From Amycolatopsis pretoriensis (GTDB taxonomy: Bacteria > Actinomycetota > Actinomycetes > Mycobacteriales > Pseudonocardiaceae): a stretch of DNA of 64,000 nucleotides. This document shows, piece by piece, positions 35,424 to 42,898 of the stretch (its first letter is position 1; each line of letters opens with the position of its first letter). The notes beneath the pieces were generated by a model, which was not told the origin of the DNA, searched no databases, and saw only the letters and a list, made by a program, of their open reading frames with translations. The translations under genes and the position numbers were made by a program. The DNA lies in contig NZ_FNUJ01000001.1 in assembly GCF_900107925.1 (NCBI RefSeq), forward strand, positions 1,178,001-1,242,000. The letters are read 5' to 3'.

Positions 35424-35768
35424 ATGCTTGACCATGAGCTGGACCTGGTGTTCCGCGCCCTGGGCGACCGGACGCGGCGGGCGCTGGTGGAGCGGCTCGT
35501 GCGCGGGCCGGCATCGGTCAGCGAGCTCGCCGAGCCGCTGACCATGTCGCTCGCCGCCGTGGTGCAGCACCTGCAGGTGCTCGAAGCCGCCGGGATCGTG
35601 CGGTCGGAGAAGGCCGGCCGCGTCCGGACCTGCCGGATCGAACCGGAGATGCTGCGCGCCGGCGAGCACTGGCTGGGACGTCAGCGCACGACGTGGGAGA
35701 GCAGGCTCGACCGGCTCGGCGACTTCCTCGCCGAGCCCTCGGACCCCTCGGAAGGGAGCACGACATGA
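35424..35768 (+). CDS. ArsR family transcriptional regulator
   Basis: A 114-residue winged-helix regulator (ALGDRTRRALVERLVRGPASVSELAEPLTMSLAAVVQHLQVLEAAGIV). It has no metal-binding cysteines and ends in an acidic tail. It is the first gene of an operon with an SRPBCC protein and a SnoaL-like protein; the stop overlaps the next ATG. The promoter predicts a leaderless mRNA and autoregulation. Confidence 0.92.
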   Translation: MLDHELDLVFRALGDRTRRALVERLVRGPASVSELAEPLTMSLAAVVQHLQVLEAAGIVRSEKAGRVRTCRIEPEMLRAGEHWLGRQRTTWESRLDRLGDFLAEPSDPSEGSTT

Positions 35769-36196
35769 CCGTCACGCACGCCACCTTCACGCTGGAACGC
35801 ACCTACCCCGTCCCGCCGTCCCGCGTGTTCGCCGCGTGGGCGGACGCGGCCGCGAAGGCGCGCTGGTTCGTCCCCGACGGAACCCACGAGCTGGACTTCC
35901 GCGTCGGCGGGGTCGAGACCGTCGGCGCCACCGGCCCGGACGGCACCGCCCTGGCCGTCACCTCGACCTACCACGACATCGTGCCGGAACAGCGCATCGT
36001 CTATTCGACGACGCTCAGCGGCGGCAAGGCCCTGGCCACGGTCTCGATCACGACGGTCGAGCTCGCCGAAGACGGCGAGGGCGCCCGGCTGGTCCTCACC
36101 GAGCAGGGCACGTTCCTCGACGGCGCCGAAGAACCGGCCTGGCGCGAGCAGGGCACCGGCGACTGGCTCGACCGGCTGGGCGAGGCTCTGCGATGA
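35765..36196 (+). CDS. SRPBCC (Aha1-like) protein
   Basis: A 143-residue START-like protein: RTYPVPPSRVFAAWADAAAKARWFVPDG at the N-terminus and GARLVLTEQGTFLDGAEE with a C-terminal helix. It probably binds a hydrophobic small molecule or modifies it. It overlaps arsR upstream (ATGA) and the SnoaL-like gene downstream (ATGA), which indicates strict co-expression. Confidence 0.9.
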   Translation: MTVTHATFTLERTYPVPPSRVFAAWADAAAKARWFVPDGTHELDFRVGGVETVGATGPDGTALAVTSTYHDIVPEQRIVYSTTLSGGKALATVSITTVELAEDGEGARLVLTEQGTFLDGAEEPAWREQGTGDWLDRLGEALR

Positions 36197-36597
36197 CCGC
36201 GGCACTCACGGCGCTCGTCGAATCCCGGGTCGCCGCGGTGGCGGCGAAGGACGTCGAGACGCTGGTGGCCCAGTACGCCGAGGACGTCACGCTGTTCGAC
36301 GCGCTCGGCCCGCTGCGCGACACCGGCCGGGACGTCGAACGGAACCGGCTGCGCGCGTGGTTCGGCGGCTACCGGACCGCGATCGACCTGCGGATCCGGG
36401 ATCTCGAAGTGGTCGCCGGCGGCGATGCCGGGTTCGCGCACTTCGTGTTCCAGGTGCGCGGCACGATGACCGACGGCACCGAGGTGGACATGGCCGTGCG
36501 TGCCACCATCGGTTTTCGCCGCGGCGAGGACGGCTGGAAGATCGTCCACGAGCACAGTTCCGTGCCGCTCACGCCGTCCGGTACCCCTGCGGGCTGA
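36193..36597 (+). CDS. SnoaL-like / NTF2-fold protein
   Basis: A 134-residue cone-shaped alpha+beta barrel protein: VESRVAAVAAKDVETLVAQYAEDVTLFDALGPL is the typical opening of the SnoaL/DUF4440 group, and TIGFRRGEDGWKIVHEHSSVP the typical end. The function within the ArsR-SRPBCC operon is unknown; ligand binding or isomerisation are possible. Its 3' end overlaps the convergent AraC gene by 29 bases. Confidence 0.88.
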   Translation: MTAALTALVESRVAAVAAKDVETLVAQYAEDVTLFDALGPLRDTGRDVERNRLRAWFGGYRTAIDLRIRDLEVVAGGDAGFAHFVFQVRGTMTDGTEVDMAVRATIGFRRGEDGWKIVHEHSSVPLTPSGTPAG

Positions 36598-37495
36598 CGC
36601 CGAACTCGCGCTTGAACGCCGCGCTCAACGTGAACGCGCTGCCGTAGCCGACCTGGCGGGCGACCGAGGCGATCGTCGACTCCGGTTGCTGGCGCAGCAG
36701 ATCCGCCGCCAACGCCAGGCGCCAGCCTGTCAGGTAGGCCATCGGGGTCTCCCCGACCGTCGTGGCGAAGCGGCGGGCCAGCGCGGCCCGGGACACGCCG
36801 GTGTTCGCGGCGAGCTTCGCGACCGTCCACGGCTCGGTCGGCTGGTGCTGCAGCAGCCGCAGTGCCTGCCCGACGACCGGGTCGTCGTGGGCGCGGTACC
36901 AGGCGGGCGCGCTCGTGTCGGGCCGGTCGAACCACGCGCGCAGCGCCGCGATCAGCAGCACGTCGAGCAGCCGGTCCAGGACGGCTTCCTGCCCGGGCAC
37001 GTCCCGGCCGATCTCCCCGGCCAGCAGCCCGACCAGCGGCGTCGGCCAGTCCGCGGCCCGCAGGACGATCAGCGCCGGCAACGCGGCCAGCAGCTTCTTG
37101 CTGATCTCCCCGGCCATCCCGTAGGTGCCGGTGAGCAGCACGACCGGCCCGCCGGTGCCCCACGTGCGCACGCCCAGGTCGGCGTAGTCGGTGAGGTGGC
37201 CGCCGTCGGGGGTGCGGCACTCCTGGCCGGGCAGGATCAGCGCCTGCGGCGGTGTCGACGGCTGGTCGGCGACCAGGTACGGGTCCGGGCCGCGGGCGAT
37301 CGCGACGTCGCCTTCGCCCAGCAGGACGGCCTCGCCGGCGTCCGGGACGATCCACGCCTCGCCGCGCACGACCGACACCACCGTCAGCGGCGCCCGGTCC
37401 TCGATGCGCAGCGACCACGGCGGGGTCAGCACCGAGCGGAGCAGGAACGCGCCGTGCGCGCGCGGGCCGTCCAGGAGTGCGGCGAGCGGATCCAT
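36569..37495 (-). CDS. AraC family transcriptional regulator (cupin_6 type)
   Basis: A 308-residue regulator with an N-terminal cupin_6 sensor (about 1-190, containing SVVRGEAWIVPDAGEAVLLGEGDVA). A C-terminal double helix-turn-helix follows (about 205-305: WTVAKLAANTGVSRAALARRF and IASVARQVGYGSAFTLSAAFKREFGVSPQGYR). It is divergent from an NmrA-like NAD(P)-binding protein gene 82 bases away, which is the common arrangement for this AraC subgroup and its target. ATG at 37495 gives the usual MDPLAALLDGPRA start. Confidence 0.92.
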   Translation of the reverse strand: MDPLAALLDGPRAHGAFLLRSVLTPPWSLRIEDRAPLTVVSVVRGEAWIVPDAGEAVLLGEGDVAIARGPDPYLVADQPSTPPQALILPGQECRTPDGGHLTDYADLGVRTWGTGGPVVLLTGTYGMAGEISKKLLAALPALIVLRAADWPTPLVGLLAGEIGRDVPGQEAVLDRLLDVLLIAALRAWFDRPDTSAPAWYRAHDDPVVGQALRLLQHQPTEPWTVAKLAANTGVSRAALARRFATTVGETPMAYLTGWRLALAADLLRQQPESTIASVARQVGYGSAFTLSAAFKREFGVSPQGYRTA

Positions 37496-37577
37496 GGCGG
37501 CCAGTGTAGACGCTGGAACATGCGATCGAGCCTGTGAACTATGGAGAGTCTCACCACGGCCCGGTTGACTCAGGGAC

Positions 37578-38399
37578 ATGACAACGAACTTCCTGGTGGT
37601 GGGCGGCACCGGCAAGACCGGGCGCCGCGTGGCGGACCGGCTGCGGGAGCGCGGCGCGGGCGTGCGGATCACGTCGCGGCGCGGGGCCCCGCCGTTCGAC
37701 TGGAGCGATCGCGAGACCTGGGTGGCGGCGCTGAAGGACGTCGACGCCGTCTACCTGACCTACTACCCCGACCTGGTGGTGCCCGAGGCGGCCGCCGACA
37801 TCCGGGCGTTCGCCGAACTGGCCGTGGCGCACGGCGTCGGGCACCTGGTGCTGCTGTCGGGCCGCGGCGAACCGGAGGCCGAGGCGTGCGAGCGGATCGT
37901 GGCCGGGGCGGGGACCGGCTGGACGGTCCTGCGGTGCAGCTGGTTCGCGCAGAACTTCAGTGAGCACTTCCTGCTCGACGCGGTGCGCGGCGGCGAGATC
38001 GCGTTGCCGGCGGGTACGGTGACCGAGCCGTTCGTGGACGTCCGCGACATCGCCGACGTCGCGGTGAAGGTGCTGACCGAACCCGGCCACACGGGACAGC
38101 TGTACGAGCTGACCGGGCCGCGGCTGCTGAGCTTCGCCGACGCGGCCTCGGAAATCGCGGCCGCGTCGGGGCGGGATGTCCGCTATGTTCCGGTTTCCGC
38201 CGAGGAGTACGCGGCCGCGGCGGTCGAGTACGGCGTCCCGGAAGAAGAAGCCGGGGCGCTGACCGAACTGTTCGCGCGGGTGCTCGACGGCCGCAACGAG
38301 TCGGTGACCTCGGACGTCGAGCGGGTGCTGGGGCGGCCGGCGACGGACTTCACGGATTTCGCGCGGGACGCGGCGGCGACCGGGGTCTGGGCCCGGTGA
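37578..38399 (+). CDS. NmrA-like NAD(P)-binding protein
   Basis: A 273-residue Rossmann-fold protein: VVGGTGKTGRRVADRL (residues 7-22) is the dinucleotide-binding motif, and RCSWFAQNFSEHFL plus VDVRDIADVAVKVL are characteristic NmrA/SDR-a5 segments. Such proteins act as NAD(P)H-dependent reductases or redox sensors. It is probably controlled by the divergent AraC regulator and co-transcribed with the DUF1772 gene 17 bases downstream. Confidence 0.9.
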   Translation: MTTNFLVVGGTGKTGRRVADRLRERGAGVRITSRRGAPPFDWSDRETWVAALKDVDAVYLTYYPDLVVPEAAADIRAFAELAVAHGVGHLVLLSGRGEPEAEACERIVAGAGTGWTVLRCSWFAQNFSEHFLLDAVRGGEIALPAGTVTEPFVDVRDIADVAVKVLTEPGHTGQLYELTGPRLLSFADAASEIAAASGRDVRYVPVSAEEYAAAAVEYGVPEEEAGALTELFARVLDGRNESVTSDVERVLGRPATDFTDFARDAAATGVWAR

Positions 38400-38416
38400 C
38401 GGGGAAGGAGAGGCCG

Positions 38417-38866
38417 ATGTCCACAGTGGTGCTGGTGGCCGCGCTGGTCGCGGCCGGGTTGATCGCGGGGCTGTTCTACGCCTACGCGTGCTCGGTGCTG
38501 CCGGGGATCGGGCGCGGCGACGACAAGACGTTCGTGGAGGCGATGCGCGGGATCAACGTCGCGATCGTCAACCCGGTCTTCATGCTGACGTTCCTGGGCG
38601 CCCCGCTGCTGGCGGGGGTGGCGATCTTCCTCAATCCCGGGCCGCGGCCGTGGGTGATCGCCGGGTTCGCGTGCCTGGTGGCGATGATCGTGATCACCGC
38701 GGTGGTGAACATCCCGCTGAACAACGCGCTGGAGTCCGGTGGCGACGACTACGCGGCGGTGCGCGCGAACTTCGAGGCGGTGTGGGTGCGCTGGAACGTG
38801 CTGCGGGCGGTGGTGAGCACGGCCGGCTTCGGCTGCCTGGTCGCGGCCGTGCTCACCCGCCGCTGA
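38417..38866 (+). CDS. DUF1772 / anthrone oxygenase family membrane protein
   Basis: A 149-residue membrane protein with four hydrophobic helices (about 3-22, 47-66, 75-95 and 125-145). NIPLNNALESGGDD is the family's conserved motif. Fungal relatives are anthrone oxygenases; bacterial ones are uncharacterised. ATG at 38417 has AAGGAGAGG close upstream and is preferred to a GTG at 38396 that would overlap the previous stop. It follows the NmrA-like gene, and the pair recurs widely in actinobacteria. Confidence 0.85.
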   Translation: MSTVVLVAALVAAGLIAGLFYAYACSVLPGIGRGDDKTFVEAMRGINVAIVNPVFMLTFLGAPLLAGVAIFLNPGPRPWVIAGFACLVAMIVITAVVNIPLNNALESGGDDYAAVRANFEAVWVRWNVLRAVVSTAGFGCLVAAVLTRR

Positions 38867-39352
38867 TCAGTCCGCCAGGCGGAAGAGCAGGTCGGTGACC
38901 CACTGGGTGGGGTCGGGCACTTCGAGGGGGTTGGTGCGCAGCACTTCCAGCCGCCCGCCCCACTCCTGCCCGTCGGGTCCTTCGGTGACGTCCCACGTGA
39001 CGCCCTCGGCGGCGCCCCAGGTCAGGACCGCTTCGGTCGCGGCCACCAGGCCGTCGGGGGCGCCGACGTAGGTGTCCAGGACGTACTTCCCGGCCAGGAC
39101 CTCCCCGAGGAACGCCGGCTCCTCGGGGGTGAAGCCGCCCTCGATCGGGACGCCGGCCTCGACGGTGAACCGCATGCCGGGGTGCAGGACGCGGTAGCGG
39201 AAGAACGGCGCCCCGGCCGGGACGATCCCGTGTCCGGCGAGGGTGCCGATCAGGGGTGGCAGCCGGTCGGCGATGCGCGGGAACTCCTCGAGGCCGAGGG
39301 TGGCGCGCTCGGCGACGTAGGACTGGGCCGGCCGGTCCACTATGGACGGCAT
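38867..39352 (-). CDS. GyrI-like small-molecule-binding protein
   Basis: A 161-residue protein with the duplicated beta-alpha-beta-beta fold of GyrI/SOUL-like effector-binding domains (YVAERATLGLEEFPRIADRLPPLIGTLAGHG; VEAGVPIEGGFTP; AGKYVLDTYVGAPDGL). It has no DNA-binding domain. Its ATG overlaps the stop of the DGPF gene (TGATG), so it is the last gene of the second ECF42 operon. It may bind the compound that the module responds to. Confidence 0.87.
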   Translation of the reverse strand: MPSIVDRPAQSYVAERATLGLEEFPRIADRLPPLIGTLAGHGIVPAGAPFFRYRVLHPGMRFTVEAGVPIEGGFTPEEPAFLGEVLAGKYVLDTYVGAPDGLVAATEAVLTWGAAEGVTWDVTEGPDGQEWGGRLEVLRTNPLEVPDPTQWVTDLLFRLAD

Positions 39353-39684
39353 CAGGGCTCCTCCGGGACGAAAACGGGTCGGACCTCGATACTGCCGTAG
39401 GTCGCTGCCGGGTGCTTCGCCGCGATCTCCAGGGCTTCGTCGAGGTCGTCGCACTCGAGGACGACGTAGCCGCCGATCTGTTCCTTGGCTTCGGCGAAGG
39501 GGCCGTCGGTGAGCAGCACTTCCCCGTCACGGACGCGGATCGTGGTGGCCTCCGACGGTGGGCGCAGGCCGCCGCCGCCGTGGATCTTGCCGCGGCGGGC
39601 GAGGTCTTCGCCCCAGCCGTCGCACCCGTCGTACTGGTGTTCTTCGGCGGTTTCGTCGCCGGCGATCAGGAGCAGGTACCGCAC
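39352..39684 (-). CDS. YciI/DGPF family protein
   Basis: A 110-residue DGPF protein (LLTDGPFAEAKEQIGGYVVLECDDLDEALEIA). It is paralogous to the one at 29.8 kb but not close in sequence outside the motif. It lies one base downstream of an alpha/beta hydrolase gene and is part of the operon ECF42, hydrolase, DGPF, GyrI-like. Confidence 0.92.
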   Translation of the reverse strand: MRYLLLIAGDETAEEHQYDGCDGWGEDLARRGKIHGGGGLRPPSEATTIRVRDGEVLLTDGPFAEAKEQIGGYVVLECDDLDEALEIAAKHPAATYGSIEVRPVFVPEEP

Positions 39685-39685
39685 T

Positions 39686-40450
39686 TCAGCGTCCTTCCAG
39701 TACTTCGCGCAGCCGCGCGGCGAAGGCGTCCGGTTCGGCGATGAAGCCGCCGTGGTCGCCCGGGAACAGTTCCGGCTTCAGGTCGAGGTCGGCGGCCAGC
39801 CCGAGGCCGGTTTCGTGGGCGAGCTGCCCGCCGGACTTCTCGCCGACGGCGACGACGAGCCGCGCGGACGTCGCCCGCAGCGCGTCGAGGTCGGGGTCGT
39901 AGGCGCCGGTGGCGGGCATCAGCCGGCCGAAGAAGTAGGCGAAGTTGCCTTCGGCGCGTGGGTCGAGCGGCGGTGCGGGGTCGATGCCGAGGGTGGTCAT
40001 GAACGCGGCGAAGGCCGGGGCGAGGCCCTGGTCGCGGAACAGCGCGGGGATGTCGGGTCCGTCGAGGGCACCGGCGGGCGCGTAACGGGTGACGGGCGGT
40101 TCGTGCAGGACGACCGTGCGGACGTCGCCGGGGTGGCGCACGACGTGGTCGAGCATGGTGATGGCGCCGCCGCTGTTGGCGAACACGTCCGCGGGCCCGA
40201 CTTCGGTGAGCAGGCGGTGCACGTCCTCGGCGTGTTCGCGGATCGTGTCACCGGTGGGTTCGCCGTCGAGCGGGCTGCGGCCGAGGCCGCGCGGGTCGAA
40301 CGTGACGACGGTGTGGTCTTCGGCCAGCTGCGGCCGGATCGCGGTGAACACCGCGGCGTCGGCGGGGCCGCCGGGGACCAGCAGCAGCACCGGTCCGCGG
40401 CCGGTGACGTCGTAGGTGAGCGTGGCGCCGGGGGCGGCGAGGGTGGTCAT
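39686..40450 (-). CDS. alpha/beta hydrolase
   Basis: A 254-residue alpha/beta hydrolase. The oxyanion region is LVPGGPADAAVF, the nucleophile Ser sits in FANSGGAITM (about 98-107), and the catalytic His is in FPGDHGGFI near the C-terminus. There is no signal peptide. ATG at 40450 has GGAGGA 7 bases upstream and overlaps the sigma-factor stop (ATGA). A candidate ECF42 promoter lies 35 bases upstream inside the sigma gene, so the hydrolase may be the main target gene. Confidence 0.9.
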   Translation of the reverse strand: MTTLAAPGATLTYDVTGRGPVLLLVPGGPADAAVFTAIRPQLAEDHTVVTFDPRGLGRSPLDGEPTGDTIREHAEDVHRLLTEVGPADVFANSGGAITMLDHVVRHPGDVRTVVLHEPPVTRYAPAGALDGPDIPALFRDQGLAPAFAAFMTTLGIDPAPPLDPRAEGNFAYFFGRLMPATGAYDPDLDALRATSARLVVAVGEKSGGQLAHETGLGLAADLDLKPELFPGDHGGFIAEPDAFAARLREVLEGR

Positions 40451-41721
40451 GGGCGTTCCTCCGGAGATCGTGGTTCGCCCGACCGACGAACGGGCTCGCC
40501 CGGGACCGACACCACCTCCGAAATCCGTCGTGTGAGGTAGGCGCGTTCGGCGTCGGTGGGCGCGAGGTCGCGGGCTTTCGCGTACCACTCGGCGGCTTCG
40601 GCGGTCCGGCCCAGGCGGCGGAGGAAATCGGCGCGGGTGGCGGGCAGCAGGTGGTAGCCGGCCAGGTCGAGCTCGTCGAGCAGGGCGAGCCCGGCGAGCG
40701 GGCCGTCGGCCATGCCGACCGCGACGGCCCGGTTGAGCTCGACGACGGCGCTGGGGACGAACTTGCGCAGTTCGCCGTAGAGGCCCGCGATCTGGGCCCA
40801 GTCGGTGTCGGCGGGCCGGGCGGCGGTGGCGTGGCAGGCGGCGATGGCGGCCTGGACCTGGTACGGCCCGGGTTGCCGCCGGCGCAGCGCGGTCTCCAGC
40901 AGCCGGGTGCCTTCGGTGATTTCGCCGGTGTCCCAGCGGGTGCGGTCCTGTTCCTCGAGCGGGACGAGCTCGCCGTCGGCGCCGGCGCGGGTGGCGCGGC
41001 GGGCGTGCTGCAGCAGCATCAGCGCGAGCAAGCCGAGGACCTCGGGTTCGTCGGGCATCAGCCCGGCCAGGACGCGGGCGAGTCGGACGGCCTCGGCGGC
41101 GAGGTCGGGGCGCAGCAGGTCGGGGCCGGCGCTGGCGGAGTAGCCCTCGTTGAACGTCAGGTACAGCACGCTGAGGACGGCGGCGGTGCGTTCGGGCAGC
41201 AGGTGCGCGGGCGGGACGCGGTAGGGGATCCCGGCGTTGCGAATCTTGCGTTTCACCCGCACGAGCCGCTGGGACATGGTGGCTTCGGGGACGAGGAACG
41301 CGCGGGCGATCTCGGCGGTGGAGAGGCCGGCCAGCGTGCGCAGGGCGAGGGCGACCTGGGCTTCGGTGGCCAGCGCCGGGTGGCAGCAGGTGAAGATCAG
41401 CCGCAGCCGGTCGTCGGTGACGCCGGAGTCATCCGGGTCCGGCTCGTCAGGGACATGCATGAGGGCGGCCTCCCGCAGCTTGGCGGCGCCGACGGTGTCG
41501 CGGCGCAGCCGGTCGGTGGCGCGGTTGCGGGCGGCGGTGGTCAGCCACGCGCCGGGCCGGTCCGGGGCGCCGTCGCGGGGCCAGGTCCGCAGGGCGAGGG
41601 CGAACGCGTCCTGCGCGCACTCTTCGGCGAGGTCCCAGTCGCCGGTGATCCGGATGAGCGTGGCCACGACCTGGCCCCACTCCTCGCGGAACGCTTCCGC
41701 GAGCGCGGTCTCGACGTCCAC
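40447..41721 (-). CDS. ECF42-type RNA polymerase sigma factor with C-terminal extension
   Basis: A 424-residue sigma factor of the same group as the one at 30.2 kb. Region 2 is ITGDWDLAEECAQDAFALALRTWP and ARNRATDRLRRD. Region 4 is [48 protein letters not shown]-like extension of about 230 residues ends with a Pro/Arg-rich tail. GTG at 41721 is preceded by AAGGAGG. The gene sits 20 bases downstream of the TetR gene and upstream of the hydrolase, DGPF and GyrI-like genes. Confidence 0.92.
   Translation of the reverse strand: MDVETALAEAFREEWGQVVATLIRITGDWDLAEECAQDAFALALRTWPRDGAPDRPGAWLTTAARNRATDRLRRDTVGAAKLREAALMHVPDEPDPDDSGVTDDRLRLIFTCCHPALATEAQVALALRTLAGLSTAEIARAFLVPEATMSQRLVRVKRKIRNAGIPYRVPPAHLLPERTAAVLSVLYLTFNEGYSASAGPDLLRPDLAAEAVRLARVLAGLMPDEPEVLGLLALMLLQHARRATRAGADGELVPLEEQDRTRWDTGEITEGTRLLETALRRRQPGPYQVQAAIAACHATAARPADTDWAQIAGLYGELRKFVPSAVVELNRAVAVGMADGPLAGLALLDELDLAGYHLLPATRADFLRRLGRTAEAAEWYAKARDLAPTDAERAYLTRRISEVVSVPGEPVRRSGEPRSPEERP
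40485..40511 (-). promoter_or_regulatory. candidate ECF42-dependent promoter in front of the hydrolase gene
   Basis: Read on the minus strand: TGTCGG (40511-40506), 17 bases, CGTC (40488-40485), followed 34 bases later by the hydrolase ATG. This matches the remembered ECF42 consensus (TGTCGA, CG(A/T)C) except for the last -35 base. The spacing equals that at 29769-29794. Confidence 0.5.
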
Positions 41722-41741
41722 CGTGCCTCCTTCGCGCCGGG

Positions 41742-42812
41742 TCACCCACCCGACGAACGGCCGGGTCCGGAACCGACCGCCGCGGCGTGGCAGGCGCCGA
41801 AACCTTCGGCGCGCGCGACGATGCGGCCGCTCTCGACTCGGACCGCGGTTTCTGTGGCGTCGCTGACCGCGGTGACGCCCGCGGCCGCGGCCAGTTCGCC
41901 CGCCGCGTCGCAAACCAGCCGCAGGCGGGGCCGGGCCGGGGGCGCGACGGCCTGGTCGAGGCAGCCGCGCAGGTCGGCGACGGCGAGCCGGGCCAGGGGC
42001 GCGAGCTCGGCGGGGTCGCTGGTGACGAGCACGGCGGTGACGTCGGCGCCGGTGCGGACGGCTTCTTCGAAGGCGGCGGCGCGGTGCAGGCCCAGGACCG
42101 TGACGACGCCGTCGCCGGGTCGGAACACCTCGCCGGTCAGCAGGTCGGTCGCGGCCGGCGGGGTCCAGGGCTCGTCGGCGGGCCGGGCCTGGGGGGTGAT
42201 GGGCGGGGTCGCCGGCCAGTCGTCGTCGAGGTCCAGGTCGAGCAGCGCGGTGCAGGCGGTGACGATGTGGAACGGCTCGCCGAAGCCGGGTGCGGCCGCG
42301 GCGAGCTGGGTCGCGCCGTGCAGCGTGGTCAACGCGGCTTCAGCGACGCGCACGAGCCGCCGGCCCGGGCGGAGCCGTTCCAGGGCGAGCCCGAGCAGGA
42401 TCGCGTCGACGCGCATGAGCTGCGCGAACGGCCGGCGGGTGTGCTCGTCGGCGAGGATTTCGGGCACCAGGTCGCGGCCGAGGCGGGCGTCGCCGCTGTC
42501 GGCGTCGGTGGCCAGGGGCAGGCGGGCGACCCACGCGCGGGAGAACGCGGCGAGGGCGTCGGCGGCGGTGGGTTCGGCCGGTGGGGTGGCGGGCCGGGGT
42601 GCGCGTTCGGCGAGGTCGGCCAGGACGGCGAAGTACAGGGCCCGTTTGCCGGGGAAGTTGGAGTAGACCGCGCCGCGGGTGAGCTCGGCGCGGTCGGCGA
42701 TGACGTCGATCTTCGCCTCGCGGAAGCCGCGCCGGGCGAACTCGTCGCGGGCGGCGGCGAGGACCTTCGCGCGGTTGCGTTCCTGGGTCTCCGCCCTGCT
42801 GAGCCTGACCAT
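41742..42812 (-). CDS. TetR family regulator with C-terminal thioredoxin-like domain
   Basis: A 356-residue protein, much longer than the usual 190-220 of TetR regulators. The helix-turn-helix is at about 10-60 (DVIADRAELTRGAVYSNFPGKRALYFAVL) and a TetR ligand domain runs to about 195. The C-terminal 130 residues (DLLTGEVFRPGDGVVTVLGL, then VTAVLVTSDPAELAPLARL, then RPRLRLVCDAAGELAAAAGV) look like a redoxin-type thioredoxin fold without a CXXC. ATG at 42812 has a strong AAGGAGG. It is divergent from a cytochrome P450, its likely target, and the sigma-factor gene follows 20 bases after it. A redox-sensing repressor is a possible role, as inference. Confidence 0.85.
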   Translation of the reverse strand: MVRLSRAETQERNRAKVLAAARDEFARRGFREAKIDVIADRAELTRGAVYSNFPGKRALYFAVLADLAERAPRPATPPAEPTAADALAAFSRAWVARLPLATDADSGDARLGRDLVPEILADEHTRRPFAQLMRVDAILLGLALERLRPGRRLVRVAEAALTTLHGATQLAAAAPGFGEPFHIVTACTALLDLDLDDDWPATPPITPQARPADEPWTPPAATDLLTGEVFRPGDGVVTVLGLHRAAAFEEAVRTGADVTAVLVTSDPAELAPLARLAVADLRGCLDQAVAPPARPRLRLVCDAAGELAAAAGVTAVSDATETAVRVESGRIVARAEGFGACHAAAVGSGPGRSSGG

Positions 42813-42868
42813 CGTCCTCCTTGCCGTGGCGTCGCGAGCCAAGATACCGTGACCACTGAGATGATTAG

Positions 42869-42889
42869 AACATCTGATATCAACATCTG
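42869..42889. promoter_or_regulatory. direct repeat between tetR and P450 genes
   Basis: AACATCTG occurs at 42869-42876 and 42882-42889, 13 bases apart, with the palindrome TGATATCA in between. It sits 10 bases before the P450 start codon in the shared divergent region. It is a candidate binding site for the TetR-thioredoxin fusion. Confidence 0.5.
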
Positions 42890-42898
42890 GAGTGGTGG

